Assembly: GCA_910574015.1 (NCBI GenBank)
Contig: CAJSYQ010000001.1
Span: 62,001-126,000 of the forward strand
Direction of reading: 5' to 3'
Source: Eubacteriaceae bacterium
Lineage (GTDB): Bacteria > Bacillota > Clostridia > Lachnospirales > Lachnospiraceae
Length of the DNA: 64,000 nucleotides
Shown: positions 15,953 through 25,657 of the stretch, one piece after another
Layout of the letters: every line of letters begins with the position of its first letter
Position numbering within the stretch: the stretch's first letter is position 1
Made by a program: the position numbers and the translations under genes
Notes under the pieces: generated by a model
What the model saw: only the letters and a program-made list of their open reading frames with translations
Database searches by the model: none
Told to the model about the DNA's origin: nothing

Positions 15953-18340
15953 TCACTCTATCTTCAATATCAGTTCCAGTATCCTCTTGCCACAGTCTTC
16001 CATCTCCTGACGGGTGAGAAGGCCATTTTCTACCGCCTCCAGAAGCCGTTCCGGAAATCCGCAGGCCATCTTTAGGTCGTTTCCTGCCAAGACCTCCTTA
16101 TAATGCTCTCCCAGCGTCCACCAGTCCGAGGTGACCATGCCTTCAAAGCCCCACTCGCCGCGGAGAATGCCATCGATAAGCTCCCGGTTCTCCGATGCCC
16201 GGCGGCCGTTTATAATATTATATGCGGTCATAATGCACCAGGGTTCCGCTGTTTTTACTATGATCTCAAATGCCTTCAGATAGATTTCCCGCGCCGCCCG
16301 CTCTGACACCCGGGAATCACTGTTTTTGCGGTTCGTCTCCTTGTTATTCAGGGCAAAATGCTTCACTGTGGCAGCGATATGCTGTGACTGGATCCCCCTG
16401 ACCATAGCTGCAGCCATGGTTCCCGTAAGGAACGGATCCTCCGAGTAATACTCAAAGTTTCTCCCACAGAGGGGACTTCTATGTATATTTACCGCCGGAG
16501 TGAGCCAGACCGATATATTGTTTTCCTTAACCTCCCTGGCTCCTGCCTCGCCCACCGCATAGACCAGCTCTGGGTTCCACGTACAGGCAAGCAGTGTGGA
16601 GCATGGCCATGCCGTAGTATGAACGCCGCACTGTGGTTCGATCCTGAGACCGGCCGGGCCATCTGCCGTCATAATATTGGGAATGCCGTATTCCGGCATA
16701 TTCCCGATCCCAAAGGTATTGGCCGTGCCAGTATTGGGCTGGCCTCCCAGCAGATGCGCCAGTTCCTCATCCGTGAGCTGACGGATAAAATCCTCTGTTG
16801 ACAGCTTGCCCGCCGCCACTTCGGTAAAAGGACGAATTCCCTCCTTATACCGCCAGCTCCAGAGCAGCACGCCCTTTACACTCCGGTACGCCGGGGTAAG
16901 CCCGTCCACCGGTTCCTTAGGCATATGCTCCAGACCGCATTTATCAGGATTCCGTGTCTCCCCCTGTGGCAGGTCTTCAAAGCTGCCGTCCGACAGCATC
17001 CGGTGTTTCAAGGAGACCGGTGCCAGCTGTGATGTCAGCTGTTCCACGATCCGGTTCTCATCCACCTCGTACTCAAAGTCCAGCTTCTTCACATCTCTTA
17101 CCGAAGTGCCGGCATAGAAACAGTATCTGCCCGCCTCAAGCACCCAGGCAGAGGCGCAGACCTTCCCCAGATCATCATAGGACGCCATGGAACTGACAGG
17201 AAACTCCAGCGTCAGAAGCTCGGTCTCTCCTCTCTTTAACAGGCGTGTCTTCTGAAATGCCGCCAGACTTTTGGCCGGTTTGCCAAGAAGCCCCGCTGGT
17301 GCGCCGGTATAGATCTGGATCACTTCCTTCCCTTCCCTGTCCCCGGTATTTGTCACCTGTATCCTAAACCGCAGCCTGCCATCCCTCTCTGCTGCAGAGA
17401 TAACCTCCCACTCAAATTCCGTATAGGACAGACCAAAGCCAAAGGGATAATTTACCTTGTCATATGCATCCGGTATCGTCTCAAAATACCGGTATCCCAC
17501 ATAGATATCCTCAGTATAATCAACATAGGCGTCCGACTCATGAAAATTATAAGAAGACGGATAATCCTCCAGGCGTCTGGCAAAGGTATCCGATAATTTA
17601 CCCGACGGACTGCCGATGCCGCAGAGCAGCTCCGCCATGGCATTACCTCCCTCTATCCCGTCCTGCCAGGCCATCAGGACGGACTGGATCCCCTCATCCC
17701 CCTTAAACCAATCTGTATCTATCATACCACCCACATTCATTACCACAACGATCCGCCCAAAATACTGCTTCACCTTCTGGACCATGGCACGCTCGGCATG
17801 GGTCAGATAAAAATCTCCGTCTTCAAAGATGCTCTCCTCTTTCCCATCCTTGTCATAACTGCTCTTGCGATCCCATCCCTCGCCAGAAAAACGGCAGATG
17901 GCGATCACCGCCGTGTCGGCAAAATTCCTGGCATCCCGGCACAGCTCGTCCGGCAGCTCCGGCTCCACAGTCATACCTGGCTCCGTTCCCTTTGCATACT
18001 GATGCTTTACATTTTTCCGATAAAAATCAGCCAGCTCCTCAAAAACGCTCACCCGGTCACCCAGGTTTTTCATGCCCTCGTACAGGTTCACCGTATATTC
18101 CACTGTCACATCCCCGCTGCCGCCGCCTCCTTTGACATAATCCACACATGCTTTGCCAAAGAGGGCAACCCTGGAGCCCTTTGCCAGCGGAAGCAGACCA
18201 CCTTGATTTTTCAGAAGAACCATGCCCTCCTTCGCCGCCTCTTTCGATAACCTCCTGTGCTCCTCACATGCCGTCACTCTCTGCCCGTCCTTCCCCAGCG
18301 GAAGGTTGGGCTGGTAGCTTGCTCTCTGCCATTTGTTCAT
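15953..18340 (-). CDS. Glycoside hydrolase family 3 beta-glucosidase, permuted domain order
   Basis: A 795-residue cytosolic glycosidase without signal peptide. The usual C-terminal GH3 domain comes first (EAAKEGMVLLKNQGGLLPLAKG, then YVKGGGGSGDV). A fibronectin-III-like domain follows (about residues 310-400). The TIM-barrel catalytic domain comes last, with TADGPAGLR, SRNF-like CGRNFEYYSEDP, KHFALNNKETNR and the nucleophile aspartate in GMVTSDWW (residue about 739). This order is known from Ruminococcus albus and Butyrivibrio beta-glucosidases. ATG 18340 follows AGGAGAGGGCAGAAA. It is the first gene of a probable operon with DUF3737 and PatB genes. Aryl- or oligo-glucoside hydrolysis is likely; the exact substrate is open. 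Confidence 0.92.
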   Translation of the reverse strand: MNKWQRASYQPNLPLGKDGQRVTACEEHRRLSKEAAKEGMVLLKNQGGLLPLAKGSRVALFGKACVDYVKGGGGSGDVTVEYTVNLYEGMKNLGDRVSVFEELADFYRKNVKHQYAKGTEPGMTVEPELPDELCRDARNFADTAVIAICRFSGEGWDRKSSYDKDGKEESIFEDGDFYLTHAERAMVQKVKQYFGRIVVVMNVGGMIDTDWFKGDEGIQSVLMAWQDGIEGGNAMAELLCGIGSPSGKLSDTFARRLEDYPSSYNFHESDAYVDYTEDIYVGYRYFETIPDAYDKVNYPFGFGLSYTEFEWEVISAAERDGRLRFRIQVTNTGDREGKEVIQIYTGAPAGLLGKPAKSLAAFQKTRLLKRGETELLTLEFPVSSMASYDDLGKVCASAWVLEAGRYCFYAGTSVRDVKKLDFEYEVDENRIVEQLTSQLAPVSLKHRMLSDGSFEDLPQGETRNPDKCGLEHMPKEPVDGLTPAYRSVKGVLLWSWRYKEGIRPFTEVAAGKLSTEDFIRQLTDEELAHLLGGQPNTGTANTFGIGNMPEYGIPNIMTADGPAGLRIEPQCGVHTTAWPCSTLLACTWNPELVYAVGEAGAREVKENNISVWLTPAVNIHRSPLCGRNFEYYSEDPFLTGTMAAAMVRGIQSQHIAATVKHFALNNKETNRKNSDSRVSERAAREIYLKAFEIIVKTAEPWCIMTAYNIINGRRASENRELIDGILRGEWGFEGMVTSDWWTLGEHYKEVLAGNDLKMACGFPERLLEAVENGLLTRQEMEDCGKRILELILKIE

Positions 18341-18365
18341 TTTCTGCCCTCTCCTTTTCATCTAA

Positions 18366-18387
18366 AATTAGCGTCGTTGAGCTAATT
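18366..18387. repeat. Short palindrome, member of the AACG intergenic repeat family
   Basis: Minus strand AATTAGC, eight-base loop TCAACGAC, GCTAATT. It directly follows and overlaps the -10 box of the GH3 promoter, an operator-like position. The TTAGCTCAACG stretch is shared with the repeat at 55845-55884. Confidence 0.5.
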
Positions 18388-18413
18388 CTACCACTCCTGT
18401 TCCCCGTTTGCAA
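18385..18413 (-). promoter_or_regulatory. Promoter of the GH3 operon
   Basis: TTGCAA and TAGAAT separated by 17 bases on the minus strand, about 45 bases before the GH3 start. Confidence 0.7.
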
Positions 18414-18431
18414 CTTTATTTTAGCAGCACC

Positions 18432-19052
18432 CTAGCCAACCCATTCGTTCCCCTGATATTCTTCTATGATATCCCGGATGCCCGCTCCATTTTCCAATAA
18501 CTCCACCAGCATTTCCCTGGCCAGTTCAAACATTCGGAACAGTTCACATTTTCCTGCTGCATCCGAGTAAACCTTCCAGTATCCCGCATAAAGGGGATTC
18601 TTTCCTTTATGCAGGATAAATCCCTTCACATCTTCGATGGGATAGCCAAGGATCAGGCCGAGTTCATGGGGAAACTCTCTGTCTCCCTTACAATAGGCCC
18701 GGTACCGGCTGCGAAAAACCGGTAAAATGTTCTTCATCCCGGCCGGCGTATAGTCCATCTTAGCAAAGAATTCCCTCACCTCCTCCCGATCCAGGTAATC
18801 AGAAAGTATGTGGCTGCGATACAGCAGAATCACGGCCCTGGCCTCCGTTACATACAGCACATAATAACAGATTCCGCTCTCCCATAATAAACTATGGATC
18901 CGTTTCAGATTTTCTCTGCCGATAATAAACAGGCTGGACATTCGGAGTCCTACGATCAGCGGCGCGCACTGCAGGACAATCTGGTTCTCAATTTTTCCTG
19001 CGTCCATCCGACATATCATCTCTCGTACTTCCCCGCTCATCTTTTTTCCCAT
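18432..19052 (-). CDS. DUF3793 family protein
   Basis: A 206-residue protein with no signal peptide. NQIVLQCAPLIVGLRMSSLFII near the N-terminus, LGYPIEDVKGFILHKGKNPLYAGYWKVYSD in the C-terminal third and the alternation of hydrophobic strands and charged helices match DUF3793, a Firmicute family of unknown function. Start 19052 follows CAGGAGGTTTACGGC; a frame start 24 bases earlier lacks a site. It is apparently alone, facing the same way as the GH3 operon downstream. Family members are sometimes linked to iron or flavodoxin genes, but nothing here supports that. Confidence 0.75.
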   Translation of the reverse strand: MGKKMSGEVREMICRMDAGKIENQIVLQCAPLIVGLRMSSLFIIGRENLKRIHSLLWESGICYYVLYVTEARAVILLYRSHILSDYLDREEVREFFAKMDYTPAGMKNILPVFRSRYRAYCKGDREFPHELGLILGYPIEDVKGFILHKGKNPLYAGYWKVYSDAAGKCELFRMFELAREMLVELLENGAGIRDIIEEYQGNEWVG

Positions 19053-19142
19053 GCCGTAAACCTCCTGTGCCAACACTACATCCGATAACCTTATCCATTC
19101 ACAATATCTAGTTTAAATACTTTCCGGAAAAAAATACATTAC

Positions 19143-19170
19143 AAAAGGTGCTGTCCATACAGACAGCACC
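19143..19170 (-). terminator. Intrinsic terminator of the L,D-transpeptidase gene
   Basis: GGTGCTGTC, loop TGTATG, GACAGCACC, then TTTTG on the minus strand, starting nine bases after the stop codon. Confidence 0.88.
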
Positions 19171-19178
19171 CTGGATTT

Positions 19179-20675
19179 CTAATGTATATATACCAGTTCC
19201 CGGTATTTCAGCATACTGTAGATCTTTTCCGCATCCGCCGGATGAAGATTCAGGCACCCGTGGGAACCGATGGTTTTATATAAATCCTTATTCCAGCGGT
19301 GCCAGGGCTGCCATGTGGCCGGATGAAATCCGGTACCCGTCCAGGTGATGCGCACCCAGCATTTGACAAAGGTTTTGTAATCCTCCCCTTTCATGGTATA
19401 ATCCCGCCGGTGCTCCTTGATAAAGAAAGCGCCTCTGGGCGTCTCGCGTCCCTTAACCGGTCTTCCTGAGATGGTGCGGCACTTAAACGCTACCTTTCCA
19501 TCCCGCACCACATAGACCATTTGTTTCTTAATGGACACCTCCGTATAATTATTCGGATCCCAGTCCTCTTCAAAATTTTCAAAGTCTTTCTTGAAGGCGG
19601 TGTTCAGATAGTTCACCTTCTGTTTCATCGTCAATGCCTTTTTATTTTCACTTCCCGGATCTGCAATATATGCTTCCGTCAGACTGTTGTCGATTTTTTT
19701 CTTCAACGCTTTTTTTGCCTGCTGCAGAGTCTTATTATAATCCAGCTGCCATCCATAGTCCCCGCCTGATACCTGAATCTTTCTGACCTTTTTTTTCTCA
19801 TGGGAATTCAATGTCCGGGTCTTTCCCACGGTTTTATATTTGGCGCAGAACTTCTCCACCCAGTCTGCAATGGCATTCTCGTTATACTTGATCTTTCCAT
19901 TCTTACAGCTGATCCATTTCGAGATAGTATTCGGCGTGATCTTCTCTGTGACGCCTTCTCCCATGTTCCATGTAATAAAACGGATCGCCGCATTGTTACA
20001 CAGGGAAATCTCACTTTTCAGCGCCTCATCCTCCGATGTGACGGCAGGTTTCTCATAAAGGTCCGGGTATTTCTCCTGATCCGTTAGATCAATCTCGATC
20101 CGGGCCTCCTGCAGGGCGGCTTTCAGGGCATTCAGAAACAGATCCGTCTTTATCTTATTCCCTGAAACCTCCTGTACACAGACATACTGCTTCTTCTCTT
20201 TGTCATAGGCGGGATATGCCGATACTGGTTCCACAATCCGGTAATCTTCATTTCCCACCACAAGGAGGGAATTCATCATCTGCTCCCGCAGCTTTTCTTC
20301 ATTATAAGATACATTGTATTCAATAGAATATTCTCTCTCTTTGGGAAACAGAACAAAAGAGACATGCTGTTCTTCAAACAAGTCCTCCCACGCCGTTCCC
20401 GAATCGACATTATAATCCAGATCCCTGCCAAAGATAGTCATATTCCCATTATCTCTTGCCATCACATTCAGCTTATAATCATGAAAAACCGCTGTCAGAT
20501 TTTTCTTCGATTCCTCCAGCGTCTGTTTGGATACATCGATTCCGTTGATCATAGTACCTGGATACCAACGGCTGCTATAATAGATCTGCAGATAAACGAT
20601 GAACCCGGCTAACATGAAAACAATAACCCCCGTTGCGATACCAGCTATGATACCAATTCTACGCTTTTTACTCAT
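19179..20675 (-). CDS. L,D-transpeptidase with N-terminal peptidoglycan-binding region
   Basis: A 498-residue membrane-anchored enzyme that forms 3-3 peptidoglycan cross-links. Residues about 7-35 are one membrane segment (IGIIAGIATGVIVFMLAGFI). Residues about 50-270 contain a VanW/PG_binding_4-like region (GTMINGIDVSKQTLEES). The C-terminal YkuD domain (about 370-498) carries the catalytic motif HPATWQPWHRW...IGSHGCLNLHPADA, with the cysteine near residue 474. Start 20675 (MSKKRRIGII) is favoured because AGAGGAC lies upstream; the longer frame adds an unlikely tail. It has a consensus promoter and terminator, so it is monocistronic. Family assignment is strong. Confidence 0.9.
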   Translation of the reverse strand: MSKKRRIGIIAGIATGVIVFMLAGFIVYLQIYYSSRWYPGTMINGIDVSKQTLEESKKNLTAVFHDYKLNVMARDNGNMTIFGRDLDYNVDSGTAWEDLFEEQHVSFVLFPKEREYSIEYNVSYNEEKLREQMMNSLLVVGNEDYRIVEPVSAYPAYDKEKKQYVCVQEVSGNKIKTDLFLNALKAALQEARIEIDLTDQEKYPDLYEKPAVTSEDEALKSEISLCNNAAIRFITWNMGEGVTEKITPNTISKWISCKNGKIKYNENAIADWVEKFCAKYKTVGKTRTLNSHEKKKVRKIQVSGGDYGWQLDYNKTLQQAKKALKKKIDNSLTEAYIADPGSENKKALTMKQKVNYLNTAFKKDFENFEEDWDPNNYTEVSIKKQMVYVVRDGKVAFKCRTISGRPVKGRETPRGAFFIKEHRRDYTMKGEDYKTFVKCWVRITWTGTGFHPATWQPWHRWNKDLYKTIGSHGCLNLHPADAEKIYSMLKYRELVYIH

Positions 20676-20749
20676 ATTGTCTTTAAGTCCTCTCTTCTGC
20701 CATACTCTTTGAATCTTCCTGTCAATACATAAATATATGTACCGCACTC

Positions 20750-20778
20750 ATTATACTATTCCAACAATTCCTAGTCAA
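20750..20778 (-). promoter_or_regulatory. Promoter of the L,D-transpeptidase gene
   Basis: TTGACT and TATAAT with a 17-base spacer on the minus strand. Confidence 0.85.
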
Positions 20779-20786
20779 CAATGAAA

Positions 20787-20822
20787 GATATCCGGTTACA
20801 GAGTGTTCTGTTCCCGGATATC
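20787..20822. repeat. Inverted repeat upstream of the L,D-transpeptidase promoter
   Basis: GATATCCGG, 18-base loop, CCGGATATC: a perfect 9-bp inverted repeat just upstream of the -35 box. It could be an operator or a terminator stem for the chemoreceptor gene; no T-run supports the latter. Confidence 0.4.
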
Positions 20823-20842
20823 CTGCATTGTATCATAAGTGT

Positions 20843-20873
20843 ACTCAACGAATCCGAATAAAACCCGTTAAGT
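20843..20873. repeat. AACG intergenic repeat, degenerate copy
   Basis: Minus strand ACTTAACG, 15-base loop, CGTTGAGT (8-bp stem with G-U). It lies 31 bases beyond the chemoreceptor stop codon and matches the arms of the repeats at 25576, 52042 and 55845. Confidence 0.5.
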
Positions 20874-20903
20874 TGCCTGACTGTAAATTTTATATGGGAA
20901 ATT

Positions 20904-22592
20904 TTACTGTTTTAATGTAAATTTACCAACCATCTGCTCCAGATTCTCAGTCTGTGCGGACAATTCCTCACTTGTCGCTGAGGTTTCCTCAGCTGCTGCC
21001 GAGTTATTCTGGATCACTTCGGAAATCTGCTCGACACCGGATTCCATCTGCTTCATAGCATCCGCCTGTGCCACGGTCATCTTACTGATCTCATCCGTTG
21101 ACTCAGCCAGTGTGGCAATTCCCCGGATAAGGGATTCGATGGCATCTGTCGTTCTCGCTGTAATCTCATTGCCCCGCTCAACTTCCTGGATGGAATTCTC
21201 GATCAGCCGCTTTGTATCCACTGCGGCAGAAGCACTGTCTGCTGCCAGCTTTCCAATCTGGTCCGCCACAACGGCGAAGCCCTTGCCAGCTTCTCCTGCT
21301 CTCGCCGCTTCGATCGATGCATTCAGGGAAAGTAAATTCGTCTGGGCGGCGATGTCTTCAATGGCTGTAATGATGTTTACAATTTCCTTGGAAGTATCAT
21401 TGATCCGATCCATAGCCGACTTCAGCTGACGGATGTCTTCATTGCTCTTCTCTGCCTCTCCCATAAACTGTTCCGCATTTTCATGAGATTCCTGCGCCTT
21501 CTCAGAACTGTGGACAATGGTCTCCGTAATATTTTGTATGCTCGCCGTCAGCTCTTCCACCGAGGCCGCCTGATTTGTTGCCCCTTCCGCCAGTGATGTC
21601 GCACTCTCCGCCATCTGATACGCACCCATGGAAACCTGTTCCGTTGACTCATGAATGTTCCCGAGAGTATCGCTCAGCGAAGTAATAATCGTTACAATAG
21701 CTCTATCCAGCTCGGCAAAATCCCCTCTGAAATCAACCTCTGTGGCGATATCGAAATTGCCTGCCGCCACCTCCCGGAGCCCCCTGGACAGTTCATGGAT
21801 ATACTGCTTTAACAGAGATGCCGCCTCCTTAAAGGATTCTGTCATATCCCCAATCTCATCGGGATACATGCTGTCAATCTCAATATTCAAATCACCGCTG
21901 GCCATCTTCGCCGATGCATCCTGTACATGCTTGATGGGCTCCGCAAACAGTTTCGCAACAAAGCGGGCAATCCGCATGGCGATAGTAATTGACACAACGA
22001 TAACGATAACCATTACGATCAGTACGATCATTGCCAGATACTGCATGTTTCTTGAACCCTCGTTGCCCATCTGCACATTCAGGTCGATAAGCTCCTCCAC
22101 CGCGTCGGTCAGGATCTTCAACGTCGGCTTGCCCTGAGACATCAGCAGGTCCAGCGCCTCCTCATTCTGGTTATTCTGTGCCTTTTCCTGCACCTGTTCA
22201 AAGATATCACGGTATGTCGGCAGAGTATCATTGACGGTGGCCAGCAATTTCTTCTCTTCCTCTGTCGTGCAGTGCGCATCCAACACATCCAGCGCGGCAT
22301 CGGTCTTTTTCCTAATCTCATCCAGTTCTTCCACAGCCTCTTTGATCTCCGCCTCATCCTGAATCAGAATCAGCTCCCTGATCATGGCAGGCTCCTTATT
22401 CAGATATGTACTGAATATACCAATTTCTCCCTGTGAAAAACCATTCTGTACTAATACTTTATTATATCTGCTGTTCACCAGTATCAGAGCTGCAATACCA
22501 AGCACGGCAGCAATGCTGGCGATTATGACAACTAGGGTAAAACAAAACCTCAGTTTCTTTTCTACCTTCATTTTTTTTATTTTTTCTCTCAT
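20904..22592 (-). CDS. Methyl-accepting chemotaxis protein
   Basis: A 562-residue transmembrane chemoreceptor. The first membrane segment is [24 protein letters not shown] helical sensor domain follows (about residues 35-185; four-helix-bundle-like), then a second segment ([20 protein letters not shown]), a HAMP domain (about 205-260, [20 protein letters not shown]) and a signalling domain. The hairpin tip is [37 protein letters not shown], the near-invariant CheA/CheW contact. The promoter at 22722-22749 makes it monocistronic. No other chemotaxis or flagellar gene is in the window. The ligand is unknown. Confidence 0.95.
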   Translation of the reverse strand: MREKIKKMKVEKKLRFCFTLVVIIASIAAVLGIAALILVNSRYNKVLVQNGFSQGEIGIFSTYLNKEPAMIRELILIQDEAEIKEAVEELDEIRKKTDAALDVLDAHCTTEEEKKLLATVNDTLPTYRDIFEQVQEKAQNNQNEEALDLLMSQGKPTLKILTDAVEELIDLNVQMGNEGSRNMQYLAMIVLIVMVIVIVVSITIAMRIARFVAKLFAEPIKHVQDASAKMASGDLNIEIDSMYPDEIGDMTESFKEAASLLKQYIHELSRGLREVAAGNFDIATEVDFRGDFAELDRAIVTIITSLSDTLGNIHESTEQVSMGAYQMAESATSLAEGATNQAASVEELTASIQNITETIVHSSEKAQESHENAEQFMGEAEKSNEDIRQLKSAMDRINDTSKEIVNIITAIEDIAAQTNLLSLNASIEAARAGEAGKGFAVVADQIGKLAADSASAAVDTKRLIENSIQEVERGNEITARTTDAIESLIRGIATLAESTDEISKMTVAQADAMKQMESGVEQISEVIQNNSAAAEETSATSEELSAQTENLEQMVGKFTLKQ

Positions 22593-22721
22593 TTCCTAAT
22601 TACCCTTACCCTTCTTCCCTTATTTCAAAATCAATCTTATGTCTAAATTTCACTACAGTTATCATTGGCCGCTTATACACAACACATTATTCTCATGTCA
22701 AGGTTCACAAAGTACAATATC

Positions 22722-22749
22722 ATTATACCACTATCCAAAAAATTTGCAA
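22722..22749 (-). promoter_or_regulatory. Promoter of the chemoreceptor gene
   Basis: TTGCAA and TATAAT separated by 16 bases on the minus strand, 130 bases before the start codon. Confidence 0.7.
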
Positions 22750-22766
22750 TATAACAATATCATCCA

Positions 22767-24404
22767 TCAAAGTCCCAGAACTCTGCGGATGCCGCCGATC
22801 CCCTCTCTGTCATACAGTTCCCGGTAGTAGGATACCTCCTGCCGGATCAGATCATCAATCACCCGGATTCCCAGAAGCTCTACCGGAGCCCGGTCATCTG
22901 TCATAATATGATCTCCCGGTTCGTACTTCCGCAGAGATCGTGAAATCTGACGCATCAGATCCTGCAGCTGCACATTCCCAATCCCAGCAAGAGAATCCCG
23001 TAATCTCTCCTGTATCCCATCCCTGTGGGAGGCGAAGAGTTCACAATTTGTCGTAGCGGGTACATCTACCGTGTATACGTGATCAAAGACACAGGAAATC
23101 GTGTCCATCAGCCAGGCATTGATGCCATCTGTATTCCTCTCCCACATATTGAGATTCACCACCATAACGCCATCCTCCGTCAAATGCCTGCTGACCCGGT
23201 GAAAAAACTCCACCGTCGACATTTGGAACGGAATAGTGATATCCTGATAGGCATCCACAAAGATCACATCATACTTTCTGTCTGTCACATTTAAAAAGGC
23301 CCGTCCGTCGTATTCGGATACCGGCACATCATCCGGCAAATGAAAGTAGTTCCTGGCAAGCCGGGTAATCTTCCCGTCAATCTCAACCCCCTCTACCTGA
23401 ACATGTTCAAAGTACTGACGGCACTTTACGGCATATGTGCCTGCCCCCACTCCCAGCATCAGCACCTGAAGATCTTCCTCGCCGTCCCGCCCTGCCATCA
23501 ACGGTGCCGCCAGCGCATAGTCCACAAAGGTATTTGTCAGCCCTCCGTCCTTTCTGTACACGGACTGAACACCAAACATAACATTGGTAGAAAGGCTCAC
23601 CTGTTCTTGATCCTCCTTCACCTGAAGGTAATTGTAGACGGATTCCCCTTCATAGACAAGTCCGTCCTCCCAGAAAGCAAAATGATCCTTTGAACCAAGA
23701 ATACAGCTTACGATCAGCAGAATCACCGCCACTCCGGCACGGACACTGCGGATCTTATGAGAGATGAAATAGATCAGCGCCAACACAAGCAGTATCCCCG
23801 CAAAGATCAGAAATGTCACGGAGGTCCCCACCGCAGGTATCGTGACGAAAGTAGGAAGAAACGTGCCAATTATGCTGCCGATGGTATTGGCCGCATTGAG
23901 TGCTCCCACTGTTTTTCCATTGTCATCCAGACTGTCCACCGTGTACTTTACCAGTGACGGCGTCACGGTTCCCAGAAGAAAGAGGGGAAATACAAAAATC
24001 ACCATACAGGCCGCAAAGGCCGCCCAGATAAGAAAATTTGTGTCCACGGTAAATATCATCAGGGCAGATATGCCAACAATAATATATTTGCCCAGCACTG
24101 GTATCAGGGCAATCCAGATAGAAGCAGTCACGATCCGCCCATAGAGCCGGTCCGGGCTGGGATCCCGGTCGGCCTTCCTTCCTCCATAAATGTTGCCCAG
24201 TGCCATGGCGATCATAATGGTTCCGATAATGATGGTCCAGACAATCTGTGACGAACTAAAATAGGGTGCCAGAAGGCGGCTGGCACCAAGCTCAACCGCC
24301 ATTACTGACATACCCGCAAAAAATTCCGTCAGATATAGATATATTTTCTGTGCCGATGAAACTGCCTGTCCATGCAGCAGGCGGCCAGTATCCCTGCCGC
24401 TCAT
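22767..24404 (-). CDS. Membrane protein fused to a spermidine synthase-like domain
   Basis: A 545-residue protein. The N-terminal half has about seven or eight membrane segments, opening with YLTEFFAGMSVMAVELGASRLLAPYF, a signature of membrane-fused spermidine-synthase-like proteins. The C-terminal half is a Rossmann methyltransferase-like fold: VLMLGVGAGTYAVKCRQYF, VEGVEIDGKI, YDVIFVDAYQDITIPFQMSTVEFF. The DAYQ site resembles the aminopropyl acceptor region, but polyamine synthesis cannot be claimed. The ATG overlaps the fucO-like stop, so the two genes are translationally coupled. Confidence 0.82.
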   Translation of the reverse strand: MSGRDTGRLLHGQAVSSAQKIYLYLTEFFAGMSVMAVELGASRLLAPYFSSSQIVWTIIIGTIMIAMALGNIYGGRKADRDPSPDRLYGRIVTASIWIALIPVLGKYIIVGISALMIFTVDTNFLIWAAFAACMVIFVFPLFLLGTVTPSLVKYTVDSLDDNGKTVGALNAANTIGSIIGTFLPTFVTIPAVGTSVTFLIFAGILLVLALIYFISHKIRSVRAGVAVILLIVSCILGSKDHFAFWEDGLVYEGESVYNYLQVKEDQEQVSLSTNVMFGVQSVYRKDGGLTNTFVDYALAAPLMAGRDGEEDLQVLMLGVGAGTYAVKCRQYFEHVQVEGVEIDGKITRLARNYFHLPDDVPVSEYDGRAFLNVTDRKYDVIFVDAYQDITIPFQMSTVEFFHRVSRHLTEDGVMVVNLNMWERNTDGINAWLMDTISCVFDHVYTVDVPATTNCELFASHRDGIQERLRDSLAGIGNVQLQDLMRQISRSLRKYEPGDHIMTDDRAPVELLGIRVIDDLIRQEVSYYRELYDREGIGGIRRVLGL

Positions 24405-25549
24405 ATCAGACTCTTATACAATTCCGTAATATCCTCAACGCTTGTCTCTTTCGGGTTGCCAGGACGGCAGGCATCATCATAAGCCGACTGCGCAAGGAAC
24501 GGAATGTCCTCTTCTTTTACAATTTCTTTCAGGTCCTTGGGAATACCCACATCTTCTGAGAGCTTCTTTACGGCATCTATGGCAGCCTTCCGGTATTCCT
24601 CCTGTGTCATATCCTCCGTTCCCTGCACACCCATAGCTTTGGCAATATCCCGGTATTTTTCCCCTGTCGCCTCTGCATTATACTCCATTACCGTAGGAAG
24701 GATAATGGCATTTGCCACACCATGGGGCGTATCATACAGTGCTCCCAGAGGATGTGCCATAGAATGGACGATGCCGAGTCCGACATTGGAAAATCCCATG
24801 CCTGCTACATACTGGCCCAGCGCCATGTCTTCACGGCCCTCCGGTGTATTCTCCACCGCACCCCGCAGGGAACGCGCGATGATCTCAATGGCTTTTAGAT
24901 GGAACATATCCGACAGTTCCCATGCCCCCGCCGTAATATAACCCTCGATGGCATGAGTCAGGGCATCCATTCCCGTAGCCGCGGTAAGCCCCTTCGGCAT
25001 AGAAGCCATCATATCCGGGTCAACGAAGGCAGCTACTGGAATATCCTTTGGATCCACACATACCATTTTGCGGTTCTTTTCCGCATCTGTTATAACGTAG
25101 TTGATCGTTACCTCCGCAGCGGTCCCCGCTGTGGTCGGCACGGCAAAAATCGGAACGGATTTAAATTTAGTTTCTGCCACCCCTTCCAGGCTCACTACAT
25201 CAGCAAAATCCGGATTCGCGATAATAATGCCGATGGCTTTTGCCGTATCCATAGAGGAGCCGCCGCCGATGGCGATAAGATAATCTGACCCGGATTTCTT
25301 AAATGCGTCAACACCGGTCTGAACATTCTCAATGGTAGGATTTGGCTTAATATTGGTATACAGCTCATATACCATACCAGCCCGATCCAGTATATCCAAC
25401 ACCTTTTGGGTCACTCCGAACTTAACAAGATCTGGATCTGAACAGACAAATGCTTTAGAAAAGCCCCTGTCCTGCGCTTCTGCCGCAATGGCTTCGATCG
25501 CCCCACTCCCATGATAGGATGTTTCATTTAATACAAATCTGTTTGCCAT
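24401..25549 (-). CDS. fucO: Iron-dependent alcohol dehydrogenase, lactaldehyde reductase type
   Basis: A cytosolic group III alcohol dehydrogenase of 382 residues. The NAD site is IAIGGGSSMDTAKAIG and the family stretch is PTTAGTAAEV. Iron-binding residues lie in VDPDMMASMPKGLTAATGMDALTHAIEGY, HSMAHPLGALYDTPHG. Similarity to FucO suggests reduction of lactaldehyde to 1,2-propanediol during fucose or rhamnose fermentation; other short-chain aldehydes are possible. AAAGGAGAGGG precedes ATG 25549. Its leader contains one of the AACG hairpins. It overlaps the next gene by four bases. Confidence 0.88.
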   Translation of the reverse strand: MANRFVLNETSYHGSGAIEAIAAEAQDRGFSKAFVCSDPDLVKFGVTQKVLDILDRAGMVYELYTNIKPNPTIENVQTGVDAFKKSGSDYLIAIGGGSSMDTAKAIGIIIANPDFADVVSLEGVAETKFKSVPIFAVPTTAGTAAEVTINYVITDAEKNRKMVCVDPKDIPVAAFVDPDMMASMPKGLTAATGMDALTHAIEGYITAGAWELSDMFHLKAIEIIARSLRGAVENTPEGREDMALGQYVAGMGFSNVGLGIVHSMAHPLGALYDTPHGVANAIILPTVMEYNAEATGEKYRDIAKAMGVQGTEDMTQEEYRKAAIDAVKKLSEDVGIPKDLKEIVKEEDIPFLAQSAYDDACRPGNPKETSVEDITELYKSLI

Positions 25550-25575
25550 ACTTTTCCCTCTCCTTTATCCAATTC

Positions 25576-25601
25576 AACGGCAGGATTAAATTGGTGCCGT
25601 T
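25576..25601. repeat. AACG intergenic repeat in the fucO leader
   Basis: Plus strand AACGGCA, 12-base loop, TGCCGTT. It sits between the promoter and the ribosome binding site of the alcohol dehydrogenase gene, flanked by TTAAGTTAT as in the copy at 52042. Confidence 0.55.
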
Positions 25602-25622
25602 AAGTTATATTTGCTATATTTA

Positions 25623-25651
25623 ATTATACTACCCTGGGAAAGAAAAGTCCA
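25623..25651 (-). promoter_or_regulatory. Promoter of the alcohol dehydrogenase gene
   Basis: TGGACT and TATAAT with a 17-base spacer on the minus strand, just after the ZIP gene stop. Confidence 0.6.
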
Positions 25652-25657
25652 GACCAA

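Noticed and set aside
20904-22592. Part of a chemotaxis or flagellar cluster.
   Set aside because: Only a chemoreceptor is present; neighbours are a wall enzyme and a spermidine-synthase-like protein.
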